A stretch of DNA of 64,000 bases from positions 186,001 through 250,000 of the forward strand of contig JACVCC010000003.1 in the NCBI GenBank assembly GCA_016742215.1, in the 5' to 3' direction. This DNA comes from Brevundimonas sp. GTDB lineage: Bacteria; Pseudomonadota; Alphaproteobacteria; Caulobacterales; Caulobacteraceae. Below the pieces are notes generated by a model, which saw only the letters and a program-made list of their open reading frames with translations, did no database searches and was not told the origin of the DNA. This document shows, piece after piece, positions 1-8,626 of the stretch; the first letter of the stretch is position 1, and every line of letters begins with the position of its first letter. The translations under genes and the position numbers were made by a program.

Positions 1-1
1 C

Positions 2-940
2 GGTCTGGCCCTGATGGCGGTCTTCCTGATGAGCCTGCAGTTCGTGCTCGAGGAGGGGGCCAAGAACGACTGGTTCGCCGACGACCACATCCTGTTGCTG
101 GCGGTGGTGACGGCCATCACCGGCCCGGCCTTCATCTGGCGCGCCCTGACCTACTGGAACCCGATCGTCGAACTGCGGGCGTTCAAGAACCGCAACTTCC
201 TTGTCGGCGTGGTGATGACATTCACCGTCGGCTTCGCCCTGTTCGGCGGCACCTTCCTCCTGCCGCTCTTCCTCGGTCGGGTGCGCGAGTATTCGGCGGC
301 CGAGGTCGGCACGACCATGGTCGTCTCGGGTCTGGCCATGTTCGCCACCGGCCCCTTCGCCGGGCGGCTGGCGCGGGCGGTGGATCCGCGCGTGCTGATG
401 TTCGGCGGCTTCATGCTGTGCGCCTGGGGCATGTGGGACGCCCACATGGTCACGACCGAATGGGGCTTCTGGGAGTTCGCCGGGGTTCAGGCCCTGCGCG
501 GCGTCGGCGTCATGCTGGCCATGATCGCGTCGCAGCAGGTGACCATGTCGACCCTGCCGCCGCATATGGTGAAGAACGCCTCGGGGCTGGTGAACCTGTT
601 CCGCAACGTCGGCGGCGCCGTGGGTCTGGCGACCCTGAACACCTCCCTGACCAGCAACACCGCCCTGCACATGAGCGAGCTGACCCAGTCCATCCCGATC
701 ACCAGCAACGCCATGCAGACCATGCTGGCCGGGATGCAGGAGCGGTTCGCCGGCTCCACAGATCCGGCGGGCGCCGCCATGCAGGCGATCAACGGCATGC
801 TGATGCGACAGGCCACCACCTTGGCCTTTGGCGACGCCTTCGCGATGCTGGCCATCGGCTGCGCCATTGCGGCCTTCATCACTCTGCTGGCCAAACCGGT
901 GAAGCCGCAGGCCGGCGCCCCGCCCGTGGACGCCCACTGA
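2..940 (+). CDS. MFS drug efflux transporter, DHA2 (EmrB/QacA) type, C-terminal part
   Basis: The frame is open from the window edge, so this is the 3' part (about 312 residues) of a longer inner-membrane proton antiporter; the first ATG at 14 is internal. At least six hydrophobic segments alternate with short loops, and the segment around LRGVGVMLAMIASQQVTMST followed by ASGLVNLFRNVGGAVGLA is typical of the second half of 14-TM EmrB/QacA-type exporters. Such proteins expel hydrophobic drugs, usually with a periplasmic adaptor encoded upstream (outside the window). The stop overlaps the start of the next gene (TGATG), which encodes a TetR regulator, the usual partner of these exporters. The substrate cannot be told from sequence. 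Confidence 0.85.
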   Translation, partial: GLALMAVFLMSLQFVLEEGAKNDWFADDHILLLAVVTAITGPAFIWRALTYWNPIVELRAFKNRNFLVGVVMTFTVGFALFGGTFLLPLFLGRVREYSAAEVGTTMVVSGLAMFATGPFAGRLARAVDPRVLMFGGFMLCAWGMWDAHMVTTEWGFWEFAGVQALRGVGVMLAMIASQQVTMSTLPPHMVKNASGLVNLFRNVGGAVGLATLNTSLTSNTALHMSELTQSIPITSNAMQTMLAGMQERFAGSTDPAGAAMQAINGMLMRQATTLAFGDAFAMLAIGCAIAAFITLLAKPVKPQAGAPPVDAH

Positions 941-1533
941 TGCCCCGCATTGCCGGCCAGATCGACGAGACCAAGACCGAGGCCATCCTTGAGGCGGCGC
1001 TGGCGCTGTTCGCCGAGAAGGGTGTCTCGACCTCGATGGAGGCCATCGCCCGCAAGGCCGGTGTCTCGCGCCAGACCCTGTACAACCGCTTCCCGTCCAA
1101 GGTGGACATCGGCCGCGCCCTGGCCGAGCGACGCTCGGACGCCATCAGCGCCCCGCTGCGTTCGGGCGGCGATCCGCAGGCGGTGCTGACGGCCATGGCG
1201 GCCAGCCTGCTTCGGAAGATCTGCGGCGATGACGGCAGCGGCTCCATGCGCGGCGTGGCTCTGATGTCGCCGACCGCCCCCGATCTCGCCCTGGCCGTCT
1301 ATGACGCCGGGCCCGCGCAGGGGCTGCGCCGCCTCGCCGACTGGCTGGCCGAGCAGGATCGCCTCGGAACCCTGTCCGTGCCGGAGCCCGCCCTGGCCGC
1401 CGAGATGTTCGTCGGCATGGCGCTGGGCCATGGCCATCTGCGCAGCGTTCTGGGCGTCCCGCACCCGCCCTTCGACCCCGAGGCCCGTGCCGCCGAAACC
1501 GCCCGCCGCTTCATCCGGGCGTTCGCTCCATAA
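940..1533 (+). CDS. TetR/AcrR family transcriptional regulator
   Basis: A 197-residue DNA-binding repressor. Residues 10-55 form the TetR N-terminal helix-turn-helix, with the typical ILEAALALFAEKG helix and the recognition segment GVSRQTLYNRFPSK. The C-terminal two thirds is the variable ligand-binding and dimerisation domain. The ATG overlaps the stop of the MFS exporter by one base, so the two are translationally coupled and the regulator probably controls the exporter operon in response to an exported compound. The ligand is unknown. I chose ATG 940 because it places the HTH about ten residues from the start, as in family members. Confidence 0.9.
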   Translation: MPRIAGQIDETKTEAILEAALALFAEKGVSTSMEAIARKAGVSRQTLYNRFPSKVDIGRALAERRSDAISAPLRSGGDPQAVLTAMAASLLRKICGDDGSGSMRGVALMSPTAPDLALAVYDAGPAQGLRRLADWLAEQDRLGTLSVPEPALAAEMFVGMALGHGHLRSVLGVPHPPFDPEARAAETARRFIRAFAP

Positions 1534-1540
1534 AACATCC

Positions 1541-1679
1541 CCCGTCACCCTCGGGCTTGACCCGAGGGCCGGACGTTGTGGCGAGCTCCGCGTTGATACC
1601 GGCCCACCGACCGCGCCGCATCGGTAAGGCACAGTCCTCCACATCCTCCGGTCCTCGGGTCAAGCCCGAGGATGACGAT
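1541..1679. repeat. Paired inverted intergenic repeat with CCTCGGGCTTGACCCGAGG core
   Basis: Each arm holds a near-perfect palindrome: CTCGGGCTTGACCCGAG around 1550-1567 and its reverse complement CTCGGGTCAAGCCCGAG around 1654-1670. The flanks GTCA(C/T)C and CCGGA are also mirrored, so the two arms (1541-1573 and 1644-1679) form one large inverted repeat with about 70 bases between. This looks like a REP/BIME-type element; the same core recurs between genes in other alphaproteobacterial genomes as far as I recall. It lies between a TetR gene and a creatininase gene and may also act as a terminator for the former. Confidence 0.75.
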
Positions 1680-1725
1680 CGTGTGTGTACGGGTTAGACC
1701 CTCGGCAACTCACGGAGACCGCCCC

Positions 1726-2475
1726 ATGCTGATGCACCTGTCGTCCTGGCCCGAGATCGACGCGCGCCTGAAGTCCACCAGGACGGTGGTGGTGCCGATC
1801 GGCTCGAACGAGCAGCACGGGCCGACCGGCCTGCTGGGCACCGACTGGCTCTGCCCCGAGATCATCGCCCACGCGGCCGAACAGTCGGATGACGGCCTGA
1901 TCGTCGCCCCGACCTTCAACATCGGGATGGCCCAGCATCACCTGGCCTTCGCCGGCACCATCTCCCTGCGCCCCTCGACCTTCATGTCGGCCATCACCGA
2001 CTGGGTCCATTCGTTGGGTCGCCACGGCTTCGAGCGCATCTATTTCCTGAACGGCCACGGCGGGAACATCGCCACCATCGAGGCGACCTTCGCCGAGATC
2101 TACGCCGGGCCCTCGTTCCAGGCGCGCAAGTCGCGGGTCGTGATGAAGCTGCGCAACTGGTGGGACCTGCCGGGAGTCACGCCCCTGTGCAACCGCCTTT
2201 TCCCGACCGGCCACGGCGCCCACGCCACCCCGTCCGAGATCGCCGTGACCCAGGCCGCCTATCCGCAACGCATCAAGGTCGCCGACTACAGCCCGCAGAT
2301 CGCCCCGAACGGCCCGATCCGCGATGCGCTGGACTACCGCGCCCGCTTCCCGGACGGCCGCATCGGCTCGGACCCGGCCCAGGCCTCGCCCGAGAAGGGC
2401 CAGCAGATCATCGATCTGGCCGCGCCCGCGCTGATCAAGGACGTGCAGGCCTTCACCGATGAGGTCTTGCCGTAG
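1726..2475 (+). CDS. Creatininase family protein (metal-dependent amidohydrolase)
   Basis: A 249-residue member of the creatininase/MftE/FAPy-deformylase family, cytoplasmic enzymes that hydrolyse cyclic or linear amides with a divalent metal pair. The N-terminal motif PIGSNEQHGPTGLLGTD provides E29, H31 and D40 as metal ligands, and NGHGGN contributes H111. Length matches the family (about 240-260). ATG 1726 is preferred over an upstream in-frame ATG because a GGAG Shine-Dalgarno lies eight bases before it and because the upstream start would fall in the repeat at 1541-1679. The substrate (creatinine or something else) cannot be decided; no creatinine pathway genes are nearby. Confidence 0.88.
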   Translation: MLMHLSSWPEIDARLKSTRTVVVPIGSNEQHGPTGLLGTDWLCPEIIAHAAEQSDDGLIVAPTFNIGMAQHHLAFAGTISLRPSTFMSAITDWVHSLGRHGFERIYFLNGHGGNIATIEATFAEIYAGPSFQARKSRVVMKLRNWWDLPGVTPLCNRLFPTGHGAHATPSEIAVTQAAYPQRIKVADYSPQIAPNGPIRDALDYRARFPDGRIGSDPAQASPEKGQQIIDLAAPALIKDVQAFTDEVLP

Positions 2476-2501
2476 CCAACGGCGAGGCGCACGATTCCGC
2501 C

Positions 2502-2963
2502 ATGAGCCCGATCGACGAGGCCGCGCGCGCCGCCCGCGCCGGACAGGAACTGCTGGAAGCCTCGGGCGACGTCATCGCCCGGCGGCTGGGCATTGTCGCC
2601 GAGGCCATCCGCGATCCGTCGAAGGCCGACCTGCGCGAACTGACCCTGATGGGCTCAGAGAAGGTCGAGGCCCTGACCGAGTCGGCCACCGTCGGGCTGA
2701 ACGGGGCGATGAATCTCGCGGCCCAGGGCGGAGCCATCGCCGCGCGCGAAACCGCCGCCGCCCGCGGCGCGCTGGACGCCGTGGTCAACGCCCGCACGCC
2801 CGCCGAGGCTGCGCTCGCCCAGACCTCATGGGCGACGGAAGCGATGAGCCGGGCCATGGCCGACAGCTGGGCGCTGGGCGCCTCGATGCTGAAACTTCAG
2901 GCCGACGCGCTTGCGCCCATCCACGCGGCGGCGGTCGCGAACGCCCGCCGCCTGAAGAAGTAA
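2502..2963 (+). CDS. Phasin-like protein
   Basis: A 153-residue, Ala-rich, almost entirely helical protein with no signal peptide or membrane segment. The pattern of the second half, VVNARTPAEAALAQTSWATE followed by a long amphipathic helix and APIHAAAVANARRLKK, resembles the phasin_2 family, which coats polyhydroxyalkanoate granules or acts as a related helical scaffold. No PHA synthase gene is in the window. Its stop (TAA) directly abuts the stop of the convergent amn gene with no spacer. Alternative: a generic helical protein of unknown role. Confidence 0.7.
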   Translation: MSPIDEAARAARAGQELLEASGDVIARRLGIVAEAIRDPSKADLRELTLMGSEKVEALTESATVGLNGAMNLAAQGGAIAARETAAARGALDAVVNARTPAEAALAQTSWATEAMSRAMADSWALGASMLKLQADALAPIHAAAVANARRLKK

Positions 2964-4409
2964 TCACCGGAACGGCGGCTCGTCGAAGGCGCGGAGCTTG
3001 CGGCTGTGCAGGCGGTTGCCCTCGGCGCGCAGCAGGTCGATGGCCTGGATGCCGATCTGCAGGTGCTCGGAGATCGAGCCCTCGTAGAAGCGGTTGGCCT
3101 GACCCGGCAGCTTGATCTCGCCGTGCAGCGGCTTGTCCGACACGCACAGAAGCGTCCCGTAGGGCACCCGGAAGCGATAGCCCTGGGCCGCGATGGTGGC
3201 GCTTTCCATGTCGATGGCGACGGCGCGGCTCTGGTTGAAGCGCAGGGCCGACTTGGAATAGCGCAGCTCCCAGTTCCGGTCGTCGGTGGTGACGACGGTG
3301 CCGGTGCGCAGGCGACGCTTCACTTCCTCGCCCGGGGCGCCCGAGACGATCTTGGCGGCGTCGTACAGGGCGCGCTGCACCTCGGCGATCGACGGGATGG
3401 GGATGTCCGGCGGCAGCACCGCGTCCAGCACGTGATCGTCGCGCAGATAGGCGTGGGCCAGCACATAGTCGCCGATGGTCTGCGAGGGACGCAGGCCGCC
3501 GCAGTGGCCGATCATCATCCACGCGTGCGGCCGGGTGACGGCCAGGTGGTCGCAGATCGTCTTGGCGTTCGACGGCCCGACCCCGATGTTCACCAGGGTG
3601 ATCCCGGCATGGCCCGGCGCGGTCAGGTGATAGGCCGGCATCTGGTGCTTCTTCCACGACGCGTCGGCGATGACGGCGTCCGGGTTCGGCGTGTCGCGCG
3701 TGACCACGACCCCGCCGGAGGTGGAGAAGGTCTCGTAGATGCTGTTCGGGTCCTGCAACTGGGCCACGGCCCAACGCACGAACTCGTCGACGTAGCGGTT
3801 GTAGTTGGTGAAGAGGATGTAGCTCTGCACATCCTCGACCGGCGTGCCGGTGTAGTGGCGCAGGCGGGCCAGCGAGAAGTCGGTGCGCAGGCCATCGAAC
3901 TGGGCCAGCGGGAACTCCTCGTCCGCATCCCACAGGCCATCCGAGATCTCGTCGCCGATGTGGGCCAGGTCGGTGGTCGGGAAGTAGCGGGCGATGGCCG
4001 CCGTCATCGTGGCGTCCAGCACCACGTCCGAGCCGTCCAGCACATAGGGGAAGGGGATTTCCTGCTCCGACGGGCCGACGTCGAACGTCGCGCCATAGTC
4101 TTCCTGCAGCAGGCCCAGCTGCTCGATCAGATAGGGACGGAACAGATCCGGCCGGGTGATCGTCGTCGAATAGACGCCCTGCCGCGACAGGCGGGCATAG
4201 GCGCGGGTGGCGAGGCCGGCAGGGCGATCGCCGAACCAGCTGACCCGAAGTTCCGGATAGGAGAAGAGACCCCTGGCCCGCGCCTCGGCGTCGGGACGCT
4301 CGCCGGTGGCGAGGAAGGTCTTCACCGCTTCACGCAGGTTGGAGACCGATTGGGTGTAGAGGGTTTCGAGGCGGTCCAGCGCCGCCTGTGCTGTCATCGT
4401 ATTTGTCAT
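2964..4409 (-). CDS. amn: AMP nucleosidase
   Basis: A 481-residue cytoplasmic enzyme that cleaves AMP to adenine and ribose 5-phosphate, adjusting the adenylate pool. It has the family layout: an N-terminal AMP nucleosidase domain (about residues 1-180, with HIGDEISDGLWD) and a C-terminal phosphorylase-like catalytic domain with NIGVGPSNAKTICDHLA, WMMIGHCGGLR and the purine/ribose-binding stretch AIDMESATIAAQGYRFRVPY. Length matches Amn of other proteobacteria (about 480-490). The gene runs convergently against the phasin-like gene with abutting stop codons. A second in-frame ATG at codon 5 (MTAQAALDRL) is a possible start. Confidence 0.93.
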   Translation of the reverse strand: MTNTMTAQAALDRLETLYTQSVSNLREAVKTFLATGERPDAEARARGLFSYPELRVSWFGDRPAGLATRAYARLSRQGVYSTTITRPDLFRPYLIEQLGLLQEDYGATFDVGPSEQEIPFPYVLDGSDVVLDATMTAAIARYFPTTDLAHIGDEISDGLWDADEEFPLAQFDGLRTDFSLARLRHYTGTPVEDVQSYILFTNYNRYVDEFVRWAVAQLQDPNSIYETFSTSGGVVVTRDTPNPDAVIADASWKKHQMPAYHLTAPGHAGITLVNIGVGPSNAKTICDHLAVTRPHAWMMIGHCGGLRPSQTIGDYVLAHAYLRDDHVLDAVLPPDIPIPSIAEVQRALYDAAKIVSGAPGEEVKRRLRTGTVVTTDDRNWELRYSKSALRFNQSRAVAIDMESATIAAQGYRFRVPYGTLLCVSDKPLHGEIKLPGQANRFYEGSISEHLQIGIQAIDLLRAEGNRLHSRKLRAFDEPPFR

Positions 4410-4464
4410 GATCTCCCCTAGCGGAAGATCATGACCTTGGCGAGACGGCTACGCTGAACACGCG

Positions 4465-5103
4465 TTACGGCGTGTGTCGAAGCTCGGTCAGGTGCAGGAC
4501 GTCGTTGCGGATCTCGAACCGCAACCGCGCCCAGCCGCCACTCGGACAGCAGTGGCCGTCGCGATCCCGCCACAGCGGGGTCACGGCCCGCATCTGCTCG
4601 AAGTCGATCTCCACCCCGCTCTGGATCGTCAGCCCGTCCGCCATGCCCGGGACCTGATACATCCACTGGTCCAGGTCGACCGGCCGCCAGCGGGCGTCGT
4701 CCCATCGATACAGATGCGCCATCGGACTGGCCGAGGTGCCGCCGCTGGTCCCGCTCAGGATCAGCAGCGGGACGCCGTCCTCGTCCAGCCGCCACCGGGG
4801 CTGTTCGTAGCGCGAGGCCTCGAAATGATGCAGGACCGGGCGCAGGCGGTCGCCGTCCTCCCGCAGCAGCACGATCCCGCCGCCGACGCCGTCGTCACCG
4901 CTCGCCCCCTGCTGGATCTGCCAGTACAGCCGCCCGCCGCCGGGCGCGTCGTTGAAGAAGCCGACCGAATCCACCGAACAGCCGAGGTCCAGCTTGATCG
5001 GGACGCAGGCCCTGCCCAGCTCCTCGAAGGTCGGGCGGTGGGTCCCCGCCTCGGCGGAGCCGGACAGGAGCAGCAGGGCGACGGGCGCAATGGCGATCTT
5101 CAT
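4465..5103 (-). CDS. Secreted protein of unknown function
   Basis: A 212-residue protein beginning with a clear Sec signal peptide (MKIAIAPVALLLLSGSAEAG, cleavage likely after AEA). The mature part is predicted beta-rich and contains C-rich spots (RACVPIKLDLGC near the start, DRDGHCCPSGG near the end) that could form disulphides in the periplasm. ATG 5103 is chosen because it has a GGAGGG Shine-Dalgarno and makes the signal peptide N-terminal; a longer frame to 5202 would bury it. It lies between amn and an esterase gene on the same strand. I do not recognise a family with a known job. Confidence 0.7.
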   Translation of the reverse strand: MKIAIAPVALLLLSGSAEAGTHRPTFEELGRACVPIKLDLGCSVDSVGFFNDAPGGGRLYWQIQQGASGDDGVGGGIVLLREDGDRLRPVLHHFEASRYEQPRWRLDEDGVPLLILSGTSGGTSASPMAHLYRWDDARWRPVDLDQWMYQVPGMADGLTIQSGVEIDFEQMRAVTPLWRDRDGHCCPSGGWARLRFEIRNDVLHLTELRHTP

Positions 5104-5167
5104 GGACGGTCCCTCCGCCGCCCACACTGGACCCGTCTCAAGGGCGGTCCAGTGACGTCTTCTGACG

Positions 5168-6040
5168 TCAGCCCAGCTCGCGGTGCAGGAAGGCGCTGAC
5201 ATCGGCCAGCACCGGGGCCTTCTTGCGGAACAACGGCGAGAAGGTCGCGATCAGATCGGCATGGTTCAGGCCGGGATAGAGCTTCGCCTCGCAACGCCCG
5301 CCGACCGCCCGCATCCGGTCGCACAGGATGGTGGTGTCCTCGGCGTGGACGACATCGTCGTCCGTTCCGTGCCCCAGCCACAGGGGCGGGGCGTCCGCGC
5401 GCACGAAGCTGACCGGCTGGGTGAGCGTCGGATCAGGGACCCGGCCGAAAGCGTTGATCGACGCCGGCACGTCGAACGGCAGGAAGTCATAGGGGCCGGC
5501 CAGCCCCGCCGCCGCCTTGATCAGTCCCGGCGCCTCGACCCCCGCCATGTAGCGCCGGTCCAGGGCGATCATCATGGCCAGATGCGCGCCTGCCGAGTGG
5601 CCGATCACGCCCAGTCGGGCCGGGTCGCCGCCATACTGCGCCGCCAGCTTTCCGGCCTCCGCCGTCGCCGCCGCCGCGTCCTGGATGAAGGCCGGGAAGT
5701 GGACCTCCGGCACGATCCGGTAGTCCGGCACGAACACCACGAACCCCTGCGCCGCCAGCGCCTGGGCGGCCCAGCCATAGACCTCGCGCGAGCCGGAATC
5801 CCACCCGCCGCCGTAGAAGAAGACCAGCATCGGGCGCGGGCTTTCGGCCGGGGCGGTCGGCGCGAAAACGTCCATCGTCTGGCGCGCATCGGCTCCGTAG
5901 CGAAGCCCACGTCCAACCCGCCGGACTCCGCCGTCGCGGGGACCCAGCCCGTTGAGCAGGGCGAGGGGAGAGCAGGCGGCGGCCAGGGCGCCGAGCACGG
6001 GGACGAGCAGGCCTCTTCGGGTCATGCCCCAGATACGCAT
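5168..6040 (-). CDS. Alpha/beta hydrolase, probable lipoprotein carboxylesterase
   Basis: A 290-residue hydrolase of the BD-FAE/carboxylesterase type. The N-terminus has two arginines and a lipobox-like LAAAC, with C23 the probable lipidation site, so it is probably anchored in the envelope. The oxyanion-hole motif YGGGW (residues 76-80), nucleophile GHSAGAH with S149, acid region GTDDDVVH and His in NHADL make a complete catalytic triad. ATG 6040 is used; ATG 6025 (MTRRGLL) is the alternative. It lies downstream of the AsmA-like gene with a 31-base gap, so the two are probably co-transcribed. Substrate unknown; ester-bearing envelope or sugar compounds are possible. Confidence 0.85.
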   Translation of the reverse strand: MRIWGMTRRGLLVPVLGALAAACSPLALLNGLGPRDGGVRRVGRGLRYGADARQTMDVFAPTAPAESPRPMLVFFYGGGWDSGSREVYGWAAQALAAQGFVVFVPDYRIVPEVHFPAFIQDAAAATAEAGKLAAQYGGDPARLGVIGHSAGAHLAMMIALDRRYMAGVEAPGLIKAAAGLAGPYDFLPFDVPASINAFGRVPDPTLTQPVSFVRADAPPLWLGHGTDDDVVHAEDTTILCDRMRAVGGRCEAKLYPGLNHADLIATFSPLFRKKAPVLADVSAFLHRELG

Positions 6041-6071
6041 GATCCGGTCCCGCAGACCACGGTGCGGCGGC

Positions 6072-8141
6072 CTATCGGGCAGAGGAAATCAGCGCGCCGC
6101 AGTTGGCGTCCTCGGCCAGTCCCGGATCGACGAAGGGCAGCAGGGCTGCCAGCGGGTTCAGCAGGGCGCCGATCGCGGCGCCGAGGCCGGCCTGACCGAC
6201 GACCGATCCGGTGTCGATGCCGACCCGCGGCGCGGTCAGCGGCCCCTGCACGACGATCGGCGACCACAGGCGCACCAGCCGCGCCTCCTTGGTCTCGCCG
6301 TCGATCCGCAGGTTCATCGTCTCGGCGCCCAGGTCGATCGTCCCGGCCCCGCGCGCCAGCACCGGCGTCGTGTCGATGACGAAGGTGCGGGCCGTGGCGA
6401 CGCCTTCGGTCACCGAGAAGCTGGCGACCGCGCACCGGATTTCTGCAGTCGACTGGTCTCCGCCCAGCAGGCGGCCCAGTCCCGCCGTGGCGTTGATGCC
6501 CAGCAGTTCGGCGAAGGCCGCCCGCATCCGGCCCTGCGGCACCACCAGGCTGATCGTGCCCCTGGAGTTGTCGGCGAAGTCGTGGATCGACGCCCCCGGC
6601 CCTTCCAACTGCGCCCGGCCCAGCGCCGAGCCGGTCACCGTCGGCGCCCCGCCGCGGGCGGGGATGATCGATTCCAGCGGATAGCCGCGCAGGCGGAAGT
6701 CGACGGCGCTGTAGGGCGTATCGCGCGTCGCATTGATCTTCGCCGTGCCGCGCAGTTCGCCGCGGTTGAAGTTGAACGCCACCGGATCGAGGTTGAGGAT
6801 GCCGTCCTTCAGATCGGCGCCCAGATCGACCTGCCGGATATCCAGCTCGTTGCGCTTCACCCGCGCGGCCCGATAGCGCAGGGTCCCATCCATCGTCCGC
6901 AGGCGTTCGACGTTCAGCGGGGCGTCCGGCAGCAACTTGCCCGGCGTGCCGGACGTCGCGACCGTATTGCCGCCCGACGTCACCTGCGGCTTCGCGCCCA
7001 GAACCGCGCTCAGGTCGTCGATGTCCAGCAGGTTGGAGCGCAGGTCGGCATCCACGCGCCGACGCTCGCCCGGCTTGTCGACGACCAGATCGCCCGACAG
7101 GTCCGACGACCCGACCCGGCCACTGAAATCGGCGAAGGTGAACTTCGCATCGTCGCGCGTCAGCGTGCCCGACAGCCGATAGGGCGGGGTGTTCGGCGTC
7201 GTGATGCCGGTCAGCAGATAGATGTCCGCCAGATCCTGGCCCTGCAGGCTCAGGGTCGAGGTGAACTGGCCCAGATTGAACGGCCGGGTGATCGAGCCGT
7301 CCGCGACAAGCCGCGTGCCCACGCCGGCCAGCGTCGCCTGGAAGCCGTAGGGCCGGTCGCGCCGGATATTGATGAAAGGCCCGCCCTTCACCGTCAGGGT
7401 CAGCGGCGTGCCGTTCATCGAGCCACGGCCATCGAGCGTGAAGCCGGCATCGCCGTCCGTGCCTTCCCGCGCGGTGACCGTGGCGTCCAGCTGGATCCCG
7501 CGGCGCTGCTCGGTCAGGGACAGGGTCCCGTCGCGGATGATCAGGCGGTGGATCGGCGGCAGCTTCATCCCCTCGCCGGTGTCCGGCGCGTCGGGGTTCA
7601 GCTGCCAGCTCTTGCGGCCGTCCTCGGTGGCGATCAGCACCACCTCAGGGCGGGTGATGGCCACGAGCGGCATCTCCAGCTGCCCGGCGAACAGCGACCG
7701 CAGCCGCACGGAGGCCTGCAGGTCGTCGACCTTCAGGGTGTCGCGCTCGCGCGCCCAGTCCGGCCCGCCGATCCGTAGCTCGCGGATCTGGGCCGAGGGG
7801 GTCCAGCTGAACAGCTTCACGTCCAGATCGCCATTCAGCTCGATCTGACGGTCGTATTTCGCCGACGCCCAGCGGCCGATCGGCCCGCGCAGCATGTTCC
7901 AGTCGAACAGGGCCAGGAACAGGACGACGATCAGGATCAGGGCGAGGGTGACGCTGGCGGCGATCTTTTCCGCCGGTCCGGGGCGGCGGGCCGCCGCATA
8001 GACGGGGTCATTGGCCACGACCCAGTCTCTCCATTCGCCGACGCGCCGCCCCGCCGGAACCAGCGCCCGCTCACGCAGCGCGATCCAGTTCGGATTGTCT
8101 TTCAAGGGGTTGGGCAAGGGCTGGACTCCGTCGAAGTCCAC
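6072..8141 (-). CDS. AsmA family envelope protein
   Basis: A 689-residue protein with a cytoplasmic N-terminal tail of about 60 residues, one membrane anchor (about residues 62-84, TLALILIVVLFLALF) and a long periplasmic part made of repeated beta strands. The AsmA signatures are present: DVKLFSWTPSAQIRELRIG near residue 110, INATRDTPYSAVDFRLRG in the middle and a C-terminal DLGAETMNLRIDGETKE segment. AsmA-like proteins are thought to move phospholipid between membranes or influence outer-membrane assembly. Start is GTG 8141 with no clear Shine-Dalgarno, so the exact start is uncertain; the usual AsmA begins close to its membrane anchor. Confidence 0.88.
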   Translation of the reverse strand: MDFDGVQPLPNPLKDNPNWIALRERALVPAGRRVGEWRDWVVANDPVYAAARRPGPAEKIAASVTLALILIVVLFLALFDWNMLRGPIGRWASAKYDRQIELNGDLDVKLFSWTPSAQIRELRIGGPDWARERDTLKVDDLQASVRLRSLFAGQLEMPLVAITRPEVVLIATEDGRKSWQLNPDAPDTGEGMKLPPIHRLIIRDGTLSLTEQRRGIQLDATVTAREGTDGDAGFTLDGRGSMNGTPLTLTVKGGPFINIRRDRPYGFQATLAGVGTRLVADGSITRPFNLGQFTSTLSLQGQDLADIYLLTGITTPNTPPYRLSGTLTRDDAKFTFADFSGRVGSSDLSGDLVVDKPGERRRVDADLRSNLLDIDDLSAVLGAKPQVTSGGNTVATSGTPGKLLPDAPLNVERLRTMDGTLRYRAARVKRNELDIRQVDLGADLKDGILNLDPVAFNFNRGELRGTAKINATRDTPYSAVDFRLRGYPLESIIPARGGAPTVTGSALGRAQLEGPGASIHDFADNSRGTISLVVPQGRMRAAFAELLGINATAGLGRLLGGDQSTAEIRCAVASFSVTEGVATARTFVIDTTPVLARGAGTIDLGAETMNLRIDGETKEARLVRLWSPIVVQGPLTAPRVGIDTGSVVGQAGLGAAIGALLNPLAALLPFVDPGLAEDANCGALISSAR

Positions 8142-8190
8142 ACAACGCGCAACGGCGTCGAAGGCTCAGCAGGACCGGTTCCGGCGCGGC

Positions 8191-8232
8191 TGTAAAATTT
8201 CATACTTTGAACTGTCGTATAATATTTACATT
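8191..8232. promoter_or_regulatory. AT-rich island between divergent genes, likely promoter region
   Basis: This stretch is strikingly AT-rich compared with the rest of the window and holds TATAAT at 8218-8223 and TTGAAC at 8207-8212. The two are only five bases apart, so they cannot be the -35 and -10 boxes of one plus-strand promoter. The island lies between the divergent AsmA-like gene and the small secreted protein gene at 8299, and probably holds the promoter of one or both. Confidence 0.35.
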
Positions 8233-8262
8233 CGCCGCGATCGGCGCATTATTCCGTCCGAG

Positions 8263-8288
8263 TCCTGACCATTTCAGGAGGTTTGGAG
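8263..8288 (+). promoter_or_regulatory. Inverted repeat overlapping a Shine-Dalgarno
   Basis: TCCTGA (8263-8268) and TCAGGA (8274-8279) form a perfect six-base inverted repeat with a five-base loop. Its right arm includes most of AGGAGG (8276-8281). A second, better spaced GGAG lies at 8285-8288, ten bases before ATG 8299. If the hairpin forms in the mRNA it hides the stronger ribosome binding sequence. Confidence 0.45.
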
Positions 8289-8298
8289 ACAGAATCCG

Positions 8299-8604
8299 AT
8301 GCGTCGATTTTCCGCTATCGCCAGCCTCGCGATCCTCGCCGGCCTGACCGCCGGCTCCGCCATCGCCGGTCCCGTCCAGAGCCAGAGCCGCGCTTCCGAG
8401 CGCCCGGTGCTGGTCTGCGCCACCGACGCCGCCACCCGCCGGGCCTTCACCCGCGAACATGGCGCCGCGCCGCAGTTCATCACTGCCCGCGAGGTTCTCT
8501 CGATCCAGCGTTCGGACGCCGGCTGGACGACCCCGCGCTGCATGACCGCGCGCGAATTCGCCCGCTATCGCGAAGCGGCCACCACCTACGCTCGGGCCGG
8601 CTAG
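8299..8604 (+). CDS. Small secreted protein of unknown function
   Basis: A 101-residue protein with an N-terminal signal peptide (MRRFSAIASLAILAGLTAG, cleavage likely after SAIAG) and a mature part of about 77 residues with two cysteines (LVCATD and PRCMTAREF) that could form a disulphide. GGAG at 8285-8288 is correctly spaced for ATG 8299. It is monocistronic: an intrinsic terminator follows and the next gene is convergent. No family recognised. A hairpin in its leader suggests translational control. Confidence 0.65.
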   Translation: MRRFSAIASLAILAGLTAGSAIAGPVQSQSRASERPVLVCATDAATRRAFTREHGAAPQFITAREVLSIQRSDAGWTTPRCMTAREFARYREAATTYARAG

Positions 8605-8626
8605 GGTCCGCATCGACGCCAAAGGA

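Noticed and set aside
14-16. ATG 14 as the start of the MFS gene
   Set aside because: The frame is open to the window edge, and the product lacks the N-terminal half expected of a 14-TM DHA2 transporter.
5952-7778. A 608-codon plus-strand frame opposite the AsmA-like gene
   Set aside because: Antisense shadow: composition is dominated by Arg, Gln and Ala and the opposite strand encodes a standard AsmA protein with a membrane anchor.
8207-8223. TTGAAC and TATAAT as a consensus promoter
   Set aside because: They are five bases apart instead of about 17, so they cannot be used together; only the AT-rich island is reported.
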